Below are positions 25,404 to 37,586 of a stretch of 64,000 bases of DNA, piece by piece (positions within the stretch are counted from its first letter, which is position 1; each line of letters starts with the position of its first letter). Source of the stretch: Stenopsyche tienmushanensis. Its lineage: Eukaryota; Arthropoda; Insecta; Trichoptera; Stenopsychidae. Location of the stretch: contig WACJ01000221.1 in the NCBI GenBank assembly GCA_008973525.1, forward strand, positions 83,135 through 147,134, given 5' to 3'. The notes under the pieces are model-generated. The model worked only from the letters and a program-made list of their open reading frames with translations, made no database searches and was not told where the DNA came from. The translations under genes were made by a program, and so were the position numbers.

Positions 25404-26102
25404 GACAAAATGTTTAACATTTTTTTAATGCGAAAAGTATTAAATATACAATTTTTATATTTGGTGTGTTGACTAGGCAATCTTTATTGAACATAAAAAT
25501 ATTTTTTAAAGTGTGACAAAGTATGGTAGTGGGAGTGGGAGGAGCCACGTATATTGGTGCGCGAGCGATGACATTCTTTACCATGGAAGTCCTAAGTCCT
25601 AAACTGGTGATATGCAGCAAAAAAATTAAATATGTTTTTACTTTGTATAATATTGTGTATAACATAGACTACAACTAAAAAGAAATATTGAAAAATAAAA
25701 AAATAGTGAGCAATCGAAAAAAAGTTTGTGTTTTTACCAACATTTTTTGTAGTTTTTTGTTCATTAAATAAACATTTTTAAATATTTTTAAATAATTGTA
25801 GTCTATACTATGAAAATATTTATTATACACGTTTTTGCCAAATTTCATAAGGAATGCTCATCTAGGGCGTATGGGAGCATTTCCATGAGCTTGAAAAATG
25901 TAATTTCGAAAAAAACGCGTTTAAAGTTTCTCTTCTCCTTAGCTTTGCGAAGTGCAGCTTCTCCAGCTTCGGCCTACCACTTTGCGAATTTAATTTATAT
26001 CGACTTGAAATTCACTAAACGTATTCTTTAACATTGGTTCTTTCCGATACATGAAGAAAAAAAAAGTTTTTTTAAAACCAACAAGGTAGAAACATCCCTT
26101 AA
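25404..26102 (+). mobile_element. TTAA-type repeat, family A, copy 3
   Basis: About 700 bp, the best copy in forward orientation. The right end is AACAAGGTAGAAACATCCC followed by TTAA (26,099-26,102). The left terminal repeat is lost, with homology to the other copies starting near 25,404. It contains the frame MKIFIIHVFAKFHKECSSRA (ATG at 25,810). On the minus strand a different frame (25,414-25,665) is open. No transposase motif is recognised, so it is presumed non-autonomous. Confidence 0.72.
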
Positions 26103-28536
26103 CTATGAGCGTTTTTCTTAATAAATAATGAGTTTTTTTAATTATGAAGCTAAATTTGTAGTGTAAATATGATATTAAATTCGATTATCCGTGTTATTAT
26201 TTTTTTTTCCAGCATTAGCCCAGATAATCAAGAGTCTTATGTATATCATAATATTTACCTTACAAAATAAACAAGGTGTTCCGTGAAAATTTCAAGATTT
26301 GTGAAGTGTTTCGTTGCAGAAAATGTTTGGGAAACCCTATCTTAATAGATGACGTTAAAGAATTGGAAAGCCTTTTTATTATTAGCAATAAGCATGACTA
26401 ATGATCATATTTTATATTCTCTTCATATCCATTGTTCAGACAAAAAGTAAAACCTGGTAATTAAATTTGCGCGCGATTCCCCAATTATATCGCATAATTA
26501 TTTTCAGGAAAGCGAAGATAATAGAAGATGTTCTACTTTGTTGAGGTCGTGCAAAAGTGGGCTAATCATCGCGAGGTCGATTTGCCTTAGAGTAATGTCA
26601 AAAGTTAATATTTTAATTTTAAGACTTCCATCATATGGGCTTGGTAATTTCACATGAGAATATCCCCAGGCAGTTTTCCAGTGTTTATACAATTGAACCT
26701 CCTAACCCATTTCTATTCACAAATTACTTCATAGCAACACGATATTTTTACCGTGATACTGTTAGTGTATATGATTTCATAATATCCCTCACTGTTAAAT
26801 CATTTATCTTAGCTTTTCCGCTTGCAGACTTGATATCGGTAATCAGCGGCAATCTAATGTTAAATCATCGTACGTTGACAACATAACTGGAAGAAATCTT
26901 CATTTAACCGAAACGCTTTTCTGCAACAATAGGAGTCATAGAGTACACGCAGCAGTCTCGGTCCAGTTGTTCATTGCAAAACAATTGGCCGTTTCGTAAT
27001 CGATTCTGCGAAATCACGGCACAGTTTCCAGAGCTGACAACCTTCGGGTTCACCGTGATTGATCTTATTAGACCACATATTCTATTTATTATGACGACGA
27101 TTCGATGTTTTAAGAGACCACATTGTCGGCAGCGGACACTGCTCCGGGGCGAGTCGTGTCTCTGCAATTAACAGTGCGTGTGAATGCTCCGACGATTACG
27201 CAAAAAACATTCATAAATCACTCATAATGAGAGCTAGAAAATAGAGCCCATAAACTTTATTAGGCCCTAAAATGGGAAACAAGAAGATATACTGAAATTT
27301 TGGCCCGTCGACAAAGCAACACTAAAATTACATCACTTGTACAAGTGGAGCATTGCAACGGCCAGCGTCACGATCTGCCATTAAGCCATGTGCGAAGAAG
27401 ACCATTGATTATACTCCTCGAAAGCCAACACATTGTGTGTTAAATTGCACCGGGTAAAAAGAGCTTATTCATCGAGATTTGCTTATTAAATCCATTGTGG
27501 AGGCTCTAATTACGAGCAAATAAATTGTGTTATCATTCTCGACCCGATAATTGTGGTTGGCTCCAAATTGCCGGCAAAAATATTCGTAATGAACCCAATC
27601 AATCAAGAACGAACGTGAAAATTCTAAAGATTAATATTGCCGGTCTTGCCTTGAACTAATTTTCAAGAACGTGCATCAGCAATTGAAGACACGGAGTCAA
27701 AGAACCATACAAATAATTACGGGCTGAATGTGTTTCAGAACAAAATTTACTTATTGCAAAGAGCAGTCACACAAAGGGCAGTGAAATATTTCAACAAATA
27801 ATGAGCATTTGAACAACATTAATATTAACAACGTTAATTTTGATCAGAAATGTATAAGCTTTCAGATGTATAATATTTGGATTTTTTGTACAAAAAATGG
27901 ATCTAAATTAATAATAACATTATCTTCCGTTGCCTTCTTTATCACTTTTTATTCGCCAAATTGAGAGGGTCAGTTCATTGCCTTCCACATACTATAATAA
28001 TAGAGTTATTTGAATACGAATATTAAGATGAGCTTCCAAGGAAAACTATTGTTGCGTCAAACAAATGTTTCGCCATAGATATTTTAGTCTAATAAAGCTG
28101 ACCGTATAATTTGTTGTTAAGACTATACACCGGATATACGAGTGGGGCGAGATTCTGGGAAATCCACTTTTTTTTAAAAAAACGATATATCCATCGTTCA
28201 TCGGAGCACTTCGTACTCCAAATGACTCCCCATTGCGGTAACCGCAGCCGAATAACGCGGCAATCGGAGATCGTCTTAGCGACGAAGGCAATACTGATTA
28301 AAACAGCAGAGGATCTATGAACAAGTTGTATAATTATCATAATATTTTAATGGTAATTGCAAATCAGTTACATATAGGTGTTCTTGTGTTCACCTTAATC
28401 ATCGCGTCGATATTATTTTTTTTTTTTCAGTAAGATAAAATCAGGCCAAATTTGGATTGAGATCATCAATAAAAAAATTTAATACTACCTATATACTAAA
28501 TTTATCAGCCATACAACCATTTTCCATAACCTAGAT
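26103..28536. other. No firm gene
   Basis: Two plus-strand frames, 26,635-26,886 (83 codons, hydrophobic segments) and 26,974-27,171 (ends in a hydrophobic stretch IRPHILFIMTTI), hint at a broken membrane protein, but I cannot assign one. A GC-richer island at 28,190-28,320 gives frames on both strands without a domain. 27,300-27,800 is noncoding by stop density. Confidence 0.3.
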
Positions 28537-28827
28537 CAGGGATGGCGAATCTATTTGAAAGTGGGTCAAATTTTGTTAGTTATTTTATTTAATATTAGCC
28601 CTTAGATAGGGTTGCCAACCGTCCATATCTGGAAAGACAAACTTTTCCATATAATTCAATGGATATTCTCGTCCTTTGAAATACGCGGATGAAGCAGTGC
28701 TAGAAAATAAATTTATAATATTCGATTTTGATATTAAAAATAAGTTTGTAAATACCATCGCGTGTATCATTTAAAAAGTCTTTGAGGGTCAGTATCTTAC
28801 TCGTAGGTCATAGGTTCGCCATTCCAG
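28537..28827. mobile_element. hAT-type miniature element
   Basis: 291 bp. Left end CAGGGATGGCGAATCTA, right end GGTTCGCCATTCCAG: inverted ends with GGAATGGCGAA/GGGATGGCGAA as core. Flanking 8 bp are ACCTAGAT (28,529-28,536) and ATCTAGAT (28,828-28,835), matching at 7 of 8 positions. The CAGGGATGG start and 8 bp duplication are hAT hallmarks. It carries no transposase. Confidence 0.75.
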
Positions 28828-28835
28828 ATCTAGAT

Positions 28836-30161
28836 TCCCTAATCTGCAATAGGAATTCAGGAAGTAAGCAATTATTCTAACACCTGCTTATCCTATCATG
28901 ATTTTCTCGTTATAAATGCTTCACTTTCTTAATGTAAATGTATACATTTTGCCTTGTTATTCCAATCGTATCATCACTAATTGGCCTTTACTTTCCGCTT
29001 TGTATGAGTAAATACTATGTAATATATGATTGATACCAACATAACGTGCCTTCAAGAATTAACTTAAATCTGCTCGGTCGCTGAATGGAGAACGGATGGC
29101 TAATCTGATCGTTCAAGAGAACAAATAAAGGAAATGGACCAGCCAAGCAATGATTTGCAGATAACATTCATAATCCGCAATACACACGTAATTACAAGGT
29201 TGAAACCGTAATAAAAGCAGTTAGCCAAAGTCATGGTTTGATTGGGTCACGCTTGATTGAGGCTCTCACAAGATGATTAATTAATTGTTGCACATTTGAA
29301 GAGCGGCCTTCTGGCGAAGAATTCGGAGCACTCCAATGCCAAAAGAGCATCATCACCAAATGAGGAGCTAATGAGAGATCCGTCAGGAGAGATATGAGCT
29401 CTCATGAGGCATGTGTGGTTCACCTTTTGGACGATGAGTCATGGCGGTTCCACAGTGGCGCCTGTTATCCTCTGCCCCTCCTCGAAGGTGTTGCGTAAAG
29501 CTGGTCTAGTCTTTAGTCTCTAGTCACGACTCTCCTCACCTGGCTATGACGTTCACTCTCATTTTTAAACAATGCAACGCAACCAGCGCTCCCATTGACA
29601 ACTCGAATAGAACAAACGAGAGCTTGCTAAATTTCGTCTCAAGTGGGTGCGCCTGCTGCGGCGGATCGACCAGAAGATGGATCGATTGCCCAACCACCGG
29701 CCGAAGGTTCCAAGTAATCTTTTGCCGACCCGTCAAACTTTTAATTGAAGACTTTCTACCTAATCGATTTTTTAGATTAAATTAATGAACGGTATTTATT
29801 ACGCAACGTTTGATAAATCTCTTTACTCGGTTCATCCCAATTCGTATTTTGAATTTCAACACTGCCGCCATAATTTGAGATTATCTTGCCTTGGATTGAG
29901 CAACGCCATCGCCTTGAAATTAAATTTTAATCCTGATTTAATCTTCATGACACAATTTTACACAATTGAAAAATATATAGCTGTCGAATCCATATATAGA
30001 CGATTATTATGTAATATTTTACAAGTGCGAAAGAATCGCTGAAAATTCCATTTTAACTCAATAAATTTATTCATAACTCTTGAATCGTTTTTATACACAT
30101 TTTCCCTAAATTATGGTAGTCAAGATATATATTTTTAATTTATTTTAACGTCACTAATCTA
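28836..30161. other. Gene-poor region with one exon-like GC-rich patch
   Basis: 29,050-29,400 is stop-rich and contains TAATTA/GATTAATTAATTG homeodomain-type strings. At about 29,637-29,705, after an acceptor-like TCTCAAG, the plus strand reads WVRLLRRIDQKMDRLPNHRP then KVP, with mostly G or C in third positions, followed by AAGTAATC (possible donor). This looks exon-like but the phase does not fit the other candidate exons and no family is recognised. Confidence 0.25.
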
Positions 30162-30725
30162 TTAACACATTACATACGGGTAGCATAGTAATATATTCTA
30201 TGTCGGCTGATGGTTATGTACGGGAAGCATATTTTTATAAATTACGCTCTCTTTTGAATAACTTTGGCTGAAATGTTATTATGCAATGATTTTTACATTA
30301 CCTGGCTTATGAAAATATATTTTCAAAATTGAGCACATCCCCAATATACAGAATTTCCAAAAAAACATTTTATTTACACAACAAACCTTTATAATTTGAT
30401 ATGAATCATCAACGTGTATTTATAAACTACAAAATATCCCGAGGGTCTTGAAAATAACCCCCTACCCTAACCTAAATAAACATTTGTGGTCTAATAAACC
30501 AAAAAACATGGTTTTTTAGTGAAGAAGAAGAAATTTCAAAACATTTCTATATACAGATGGCGAAATACTTAATGAGTATTGTCTTTCGAAAATTACTTAA
30601 ATATGTTGATTAATTTGAAAGTGATGACATTTTATGTAAATATACGTTTTTTACGTGCAATATTGAAAGTTGGCCAGCGCCAGGGCGCAGACACGCGCGA
30701 AGTATCCCCGCGCGTAATGTGTTAA
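30162..30725. mobile_element. piggyBac-like element, family D
   Basis: 564 bp including TTAA at both ends (30,162-30,165 and 30,722-30,725). Terminal repeats: left TTAACACATTACATACGGG, right (reverse complement) TTAACACATTACGCGCGGGG, identical over the first 12 bases. A second start-like string (TACGGGAAGCATA at about 30,219) near the left end repeats the first (TACGGGTAGCATA). A related fragment is at 17,604-17,745. No transposase. Confidence 0.75.
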
Positions 30726-33700
30726 GAACACCTATCATACATCACGAAAAAATATTGAATATAAAACATCCAATATTGTCAATATATCAGCTGATTGACA
30801 AAGTGTTAGTTTATAGGGTTAGTTCCAAAAAAATTATTTTTAATGTTCAAATACGTAGGTAGATGCGTTCTGCGAAAAATCGCACAAAAAAAAAACTGTG
30901 ACTTACATAGAAAAAGTGAAGATGCGTTCCATGGATTTTAAAAAACGCATAACTTTGAAACAGCTACATAAAATATATTCAGAATCGCATCCAAAAAAAG
31001 TTAAGGCAATTAAAAAATAACATTTTTGGTAACATTTAACTGACGTCTTGCATCATTGGTAAAATATATGTATTTTTAAAAGTCGAAACATTGGAAAAAT
31101 TCAAAAAAAAAACGAAATCAATTTTCCAAAAGTTTAAACCAGAATAAAGGTTTATTTCCTAAATGATTTATTTCCTATTTTATCTCAATACGTACTCTTT
31201 ATGAAATTTAAAAAAAATGCTTTAAAAAAACCGCATAACTTCGAAATCGCACAGAAAAAAGTCGCACAGAAAGAGTTTTGAGTGAATTTTTGACAATTAT
31301 TAAAAAAAACCTTTCTATTTTCTAAAAATATTTTACTTGGCCTCTAATTGAATAAGATTGAGGATCTGCATTCTGGTCAAAAAATAATAAGATTAACAGG
31401 TGGTGATTGACAGACAATATGCTGGTGAAAGCTTGATACACGCCGCATCATTGACTAGAAAAGATTGATAAGGCGATGGTACAAATGTTGTACCGTCGGC
31501 AATTATAGTGAACTAATTAAATATCATAATGGAAATGTCTTGGTTTCAATTATTTTATGAAGTTTTTAGAATAAATAGATTTTTCTATCAAATTTATTGC
31601 TCAATCGATCGAAGTTTGCATTTGCAAAAATTATCATTTTAAGTTATAAGCCACAATTTTATTAGGAAATTGGAAAGGTATTTGCCTTAAAACCAATTAT
31701 ATCGGCCTTCGTCTGGTGAATTTAAAATGCGCTTAAAAGTAATCTGCGATCTTGTTAAGATGGTTTGCGATAATTTAGCTATCATAGAATCTATACAACC
31801 TTTACGTTGTTCATTGCCTCCATATTGTAGCTGCTTGGCATTTACCTATATGTGAATTGCGCTCGCAACTCGTTTCAATTAATATAAAGATATCAAGCTT
31901 TCATTATCTTCGATGCAATTTTTCAACTTATATAAATAGCCGGCAATTAATTCGCAGCATGTCACAGCTGATTATCGAACAAAGAGACTGCGATGGAAAT
32001 AAACGACATGAATTTACCATAAATGTATGATGATGAAGCATTATCAAATTTACTTTCTACTCCTTACGTCCGTGGGAACGTTCGTCAAGTTTGTTGATTG
32101 CACAAAAAGAAGAAAATTGGTATGGCACTTTTTCGCCGGTAAAGCCATATGTCTTTTTGTCTCGAAGAATCTGAGTATCGGGAAAGTAGTTCTTCCTACG
32201 TGACAATGCTCGTTCGTCGAAGATTTTTTGACACAAAACGAGCCAATAACCATATTTCAACTAGGTTATTATCTTTGTTCATTAACTTTTCTAGAGCGAC
32301 CGGGTGTTTGCATATTGGCAATAAAAGAAGTCGATAATAGAAAACAGATTGGCGCTAGACTAAAATGCTTTCGTTGTTGAGAGTAGTGAAATTTTGTTTT
32401 TGTGTTTCGATTGCAAAATTGATAAATTGGCTAATGGTTAGATATTAATACTATACAGATTTAGTTATATTATAGTATTTTTATGACGTATAAAAAATAG
32501 GCTGGAAGTTAAAAAATGAAATACTGTTGAAATATATTTGCATAGACTGTCGTCTAAATTACGATTTATTGCCTCGACATATAAATTTTAATCAAATTAT
32601 CTTGTGAAAATCATAGTTGGATACTTTGTTGGAGTCTTAAAGATGCATGCAGCAGTGCATGCAATTATTACGCTTTTATTACTTCAGGTTCTTCGATAGA
32701 TTACCTAAACACGAAAACTGCATCACTATAATACTCTCGTTTACATCGACACCAGGAAGACTGTTAAAACATAGACGACGTCGATATATTTCCTTAGAGA
32801 CGTTTTCAGAACGATTTTTTTAAACTTAACAATCACTTCGTGCTTTTCGAATTAGTCTACAATGTTGCCGATGGCGTGTTGCAAAGAGCTCTCGTAAATA
32901 TTACGATTTAATGAGTACACTTTAAAGACTCATTAACACAATCTACATGTTGAAATGCACGTTGCAGAAGACAAGCAACACTATAATTTTATCGTATGAG
33001 GAAAACGAGCAGCTCGGAAGCCGAAGACACTAAGAGAACAATTCGATCAGTATTAAACAATTGTCGACATACAAAAGAAAACAAAAAATCCAAACATGAC
33101 TTCTCACAGACAAGTGACAAAAGCTTTCAGATAATAAATCATTTTCTTTCGCCTCTAGCACATTTAACTTGTTCTACAAGCGTGGCTAACAATCGTCGGT
33201 CCAATGCAAAAGCTTTACGTGGGTCCAGAAAGATGAAAGATTTATGATTTACGCGGAAGAAACCAAGTTCTTTGTTAGTGTTAAGCTGACTGGCGCCACT
33301 TGCTTTAACGACACCATTGAAAATTGGAATATATTACCCCGACGGAGCAGCCCCATAATTGAAGGGCGATATATGTCTAAGATAATAAATATTGCTCCTC
33401 GACATTAAAAGTCGGGAAAGAACTTGATCTTGATCTTTATTTTTATGACAGCGAAGAAACGTATCTAGCACTCATGGCTATGAGCATTGCAGTCATAAAA
33501 ACCATCAAAGAAATAATCAGTCACATTTCAATCTGAAAGAAAGACATGGTACAAAAATTTCGCCTGAATTTCGTGTTCCAAAAATGCAGAATATCTCTTG
33601 AAATACGAAGCTAAAAAGCGAAAATGCTCTTTGTTACATTTTTGAGAGCTGAATTTTGAGACTTCCTGAATTTATGAATCCCAAAACGTGTGCCTGTATG

Positions 33701-33949
33701 ATAATCCACCATTGCTGATTATGAGCGAAGTCTCGATATGGAAGAAAATGATAAAATTGACAGATAGCCTTGGAAACGGGAAGACGTATCCTTCGTCGGC
33801 ATAACTTGCAGTCTCGCAACTGAGGTCTCTATCTTTGCAGAAAAGATCTTAGTCAAAAACGTCAGCATTATATAACTGCTTGACCATTTTCTCCCTGATG
33901 GTAAACAGACCTCCAACTTATAGTGTATGTAAGGGGGCGAGCACATTTT
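30726..33949. other. No recognisable gene
   Basis: 30,830-31,320 contains scattered repeats of CGCATAACTT(T/C)GAAA and TCGCACA(G)AAA words, so it may be an unclassified repeat. 32,996-33,247 is an 83-codon polar plus-strand frame without a domain. The rest is AT-rich. Confidence 0.3.
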
Positions 33950-34080
33950 AACATTTTTTTTTAAGCAAAAGGTATTAAATATAGAATATTGATATTTAGT
34001 GTGTTGACTAGGCGATCTTTATTGAACATAAAAATACTTTTTAAACTTTAAATAAATTATGGTAGTGAGAATATCCAACG
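33950..34080 (+). mobile_element. TTAA-type repeat, family A, copy 4 (fragment)
   Basis: AAGGTATTAAATATAGAAT...GTGTGTTGACTAGGCGATC...TTTATTGAACATAAAAATA closely matches 25,430-25,530 in copy 3. Homology stops at about 34,080, where mariner sequence begins, so a mariner probably inserted in, or was joined to, this copy. Confidence 0.65.
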
Positions 34081-34084
34081 TAAA

Positions 34085-34247
34085 CGGTCTTGCACCAAGG
34101 GTACAGAAGCTAAACCTGGCCTACATCCAAAAAAAATTTTTGCTATGCATTTGGTGGGACTGGAAGGGGGTGGTTTATTATGAGCTACTTCAGCAAGGTG
34201 AAAAGATCAATTCAGCAAAATATTGTTTCCAACTAGACAATCTAAAG
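34085..34247 (+). pseudogene. mariner transposase, 5' part (split by hAT)
   Basis: Plus strand reads KLNLAYIQKKFLLCIWWDWK, then GVVYYELLQQGEKINSAKYC and QLDNLK. These are the central mariner blocks (KVLLCIWWDWKGVxYYELLxxxxTINSxxYCxQLDxLK) just upstream of the second catalytic aspartate. The reading stops at 34,247 exactly where the hAT element starts. The continuation is at 38,040. Confidence 0.88.
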
Positions 34248-34599
34248 CAGTGATTCTCAACCTTTTTGAAGTCACGGTGCACTTTTGACCATGAGAAAAA
34301 GTGGCGGTGCATATAGAATTAAGAAGTCGAAAAAATTTGTATACATAGACATAATTTTTATTATATATTTAAAAAAATAATATTTACATACCATTTTTTC
34401 ACATATTTTCTTTTTGTGTCAAATTATATAAAAAATGTTTAACATTGAAAATATATTTAGTTAGTTAATTTTTCCCTAGAAACAATTTTATATTTATACG
34501 CGTTTTATTAAAAATATTTGCTCTCTTTAAGTGGTAAATCTTTTTTTTCCGTTGTCAACCCATAATAATCAAAAACAACTAAATCTTAACTCTTTAACA

Positions 34600-35690
34600 G
34601 GGTACATAGGGAAGCCCCGAAGGCCTGAAGTGTATTACTTTTTAAAAAAGGAGATAAGAACTATCGTCCAATTTCGCTTCTCTCCCATATATATATAAAG
34701 TATTCTCTAGAGTTAAAACTAATAGGCTGGCAGATCGATCTGACAAATTTCAATCTCGAGAACAGGCTGGATTTAGAAAAGGCTTTAGTATCATCGAGCA
34801 TATCCACATACTAAGACAAATCATCCAGAAAACCGAAAAATATAATCAGCCACTGTCTTTCTTGGGCAGTTTTAGACTCACTACAACGCTGTAATATAAA
34901 CTATCTCCCAAGCTTATCATAAACGCTTTGAAAGATGTGTTTAAACTGCTATGTTGGAAAAAGTGCCGACACAGTATTGACAACACACAAGTGGAGAAAT
35001 TGTGACATAGTATTAATAGCCGAATCGTCTGAAAAGCTTGCGTCTGAAAGACATGCTCCAAGACCTAAACGAAGTGTCAAGTAAAATTTGTCTGAAAATG
35101 AACATGGATAAAATCGAAGCCATGATAAATAGTCACAATTCTCAGACCTTCGGGGCGATATCAATTGGGGGAACACAAATTGAGGTTGAAAATGAATACA
35201 CTTATCTGGGACAAGTAATACAACTAGGACGACAGAATTTCTCAACAGAAATTGACAGACGAATACCATTGGGATGGCAGCGTTTAACCAACGCATCATC
35301 CCAGTGTTAACCCACGAAGACGTGGAATCTAATATCAGGCATTTTACACAGAATAAAGTTTTCCCAGCGTGCCATAGAGAGATCTATGCTCGGAGTGTCT
35401 TTATAATATAGAATCAGAAACGAAGATATCCGAAGAAGAACTCGAGTAGTAGACGCTACTGAAAGAATTGACACACTTAAGTGGCAATGAGGGAGACAAA
35501 TGTGTCGAAGAAACGACGGTCGATAGGGAAGAAAAGTGTTGGAGTGGAGACCCCTGTAAGACTGACGACATCGAAAGAATAGCAGGATGAAGCTGGATGC
35601 GGAAAGCGGAGAATCGAGAGGGATGAAGACTCATGCGTTCAACGGTGGACAAACACAGACTGATGATGATGATAATGATTATGAATCTTT
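34600..35690 (+). pseudogene. RTE-like LINE reverse transcriptase remnant
   Basis: Ordered reverse transcriptase motifs in shifting frames: LFKKGD then NYRPISLLS (about 34,640-34,690), EQAGFRKGF and IEHIHILRQIIQKTEKYNQP (about 34,760-34,850), LKDMLQDLNEVSSKICLKMN and DKIEAM (35,041-35,130), YTYLGQVIQLG (35,200-35,230) and STEIDRRIPLGWQ (about 35,240). The downstream part is a decayed RxIRNExIRxRTxV..I and GRWxTxRxxxW-like tail ending near a GATGATGATGA repeat at 35,662-35,672. The YADD-containing block is lost. It lies within the hAT element. Confidence 0.85.
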
Positions 35691-35883
35691 CCTCAGCGGT
35701 CAGACTGCATGACGATTTGAAGATTCCGCCACGACCAGGCGCACAGCTCATCAGATACCCATTGAAACCATCCTACTGTATTCAACCATCGACATATTAT
35801 TCCGCACTCTATGTAAGAGTCTATTGTGACAATAAAATCAAAAGTTTATTGTGGCTTTAAAAAAAACATAATTTATCGGCTTT

Positions 35884-36785
35884 AAATCCTACATCTTAAA
35901 ATAGACATCATGGACCTCCAATTTACTATAAGTCGCAGTACAAAACACTTAAAAAACTAAGAACACTTGCCTGAGTATCGACGCTGCATGACGTTCAGGA
36001 TAGATCCTGGAGTACGGGACGCATTCTGGAACAACACTGCACTTTATTTATTAAGATATATCCCTCTGACGATTAAGCCAAACCGTATAACCTAAGAACC
36101 GAACACGCACTGATTGTCGCCTAGCTTAATTCGACGGCTCAACTGAGCGTACGAATATAAATGTATTAATACTAAATGAAAATTATTATGAAAAACTATT
36201 GAAAGAATGCATGAGATTCTCTCTGAGATGAGCTCTTTTGATATATTCCCAAAAATCAAATTTGAAATTCTTTAAAAAATAATATATTTGTGTAACGAAA
36301 AGGATGGTGATTTTTTTTGAAAAATAATATTTTTGGGAATATATCGCAGCAGCTTATTTAATCCCATGATTTTTTAAAAATAGTTTTTCTTATAAATATT
36401 AATAATTTATCATAAATGCATTTCAATTTGTCCGTCCAGTTTAGGCGTCGAGTTTATGCTATGCAACAATATTCGGTGCAGAGCTATATTTTATTTTCAC
36501 AGGTTAGGATGTGCATGTGCGTATGTTAAGTGATATTTTTTAATACACAGAGTGTTGTGCCGTTCCGGAATGTGATCCATGTTCCAGACTGTATCCTGAT
36601 CGTCATGCAGCTAAAATATTGAGGCAAGTAGTCATAGTTTTTAAGTATATTGTAATACGATTATTAGGCTTATTATCGAAATGTTTAATGTTGAACAATT
36701 GCATTGAGATTTCAAGAACACAGATCGGAAATAATACTCATAGTGGATTGGAAAATCAAGATGTCTATTTTAAGATGTAGGATTT
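35884..36785. mobile_element. Foldback-type element with 26 bp perfect ends
   Basis: The 26 bp at 35,884-35,909 (AAATCCTACATC...) and at 36,760-36,785 are perfect inverted repeats. Inside, a second inverted pair (about 35,953-36,050 and 36,490-36,620, sharing GCTGCATGACG and TCCTGATCGTCATGCAGC-type strings) extends the arms. No coding content. Unclassified. Confidence 0.7.
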
Positions 36786-37373
36786 AGGTCCGATTTTTGT
36801 ATCATTTTTTTAAAGTCACGACTAACATTCAAATGTATATGTAAAATACGATATTCGGAAGTGATTCATTTAGCATTTCATAGCTAAAAGCTTCATTAAG
36901 CATCAATTTTTCCTTAGATTAAAGAAAATACATCATATATCATTTTAAAAATATATCATCAGCTAAATAATTGGACTAAAATGTGTCAAATATTTAATTT
37001 CAGGTATGAAATCGTGTTTAATATAACAGCAATCCGCAATTGTTTGATTACGAAATCGACCAGCCTTGATCAATCAATAGTCTTAAGTTTAGATGGACGT
37101 TGTGAAAAATTGTACAGTGTGGTTCAAAAGAACTGCTGGTGAGCCAAATTCCAAAGGTGTCCAGGACTTCAAAACTCATGCAGTAAGAGCTCTCAGGTAA
37201 GGATAATAAGATTTACAAGATAAATTTGAGCTATCATTTAATTTGTCATCTAAAATATACACACAAAATATTTGGTCTAATGGATGTTTAAATTCTTTGT
37301 TTTAGGTAAGTCTTTCGAATAGCGCAATATCAATCCGAAATACCGAAATTTTCAAATATGCTCATACTTTAAG

Positions 37374-37586
37374 CTAAATACATAATGCGTAAAAATACGT
37401 AAAACCGAAATATAAATATTCTTCAGAATATTGTCGATTATTTTTTCTGATTTTACTGGATACATTTTCTTTTGTATGAGACGTATGATGTCTAGTAATA
37501 TCGTCACTACTTCTTTCACTTGTACTCCCTGTGTCATTAATATTTTGGTCTGATTCACGATTTCGTTTGGTAATAAATGTATCCAT
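37374..37586 (-). pseudogene. hAT transposase N-terminus (BED-type) relic
   Basis: The minus strand starts MDTFITKRNRESDQNIND and later reads YSEEYLYFGFTY. 'MDxFIxKRK...S' followed by 'YxxxYLxFGFTY' is the usual N-terminus of Charlie-like hAT transposases, just before the BED zinc finger. The frame then ends without a zinc finger (no CxxC...H seen). Its position near the right end and minus orientation fit the enclosing hAT element. Confidence 0.65.

Noticed and set aside
26635..27171. Hydrophobic open frames suggesting a broken chemoreceptor (gustatory-type) gene
   Set aside because: The hydrophobic stretches exist, but the conserved C-terminal motif of that family (TYxVxxxQF) is not visible; only a loose resemblance.
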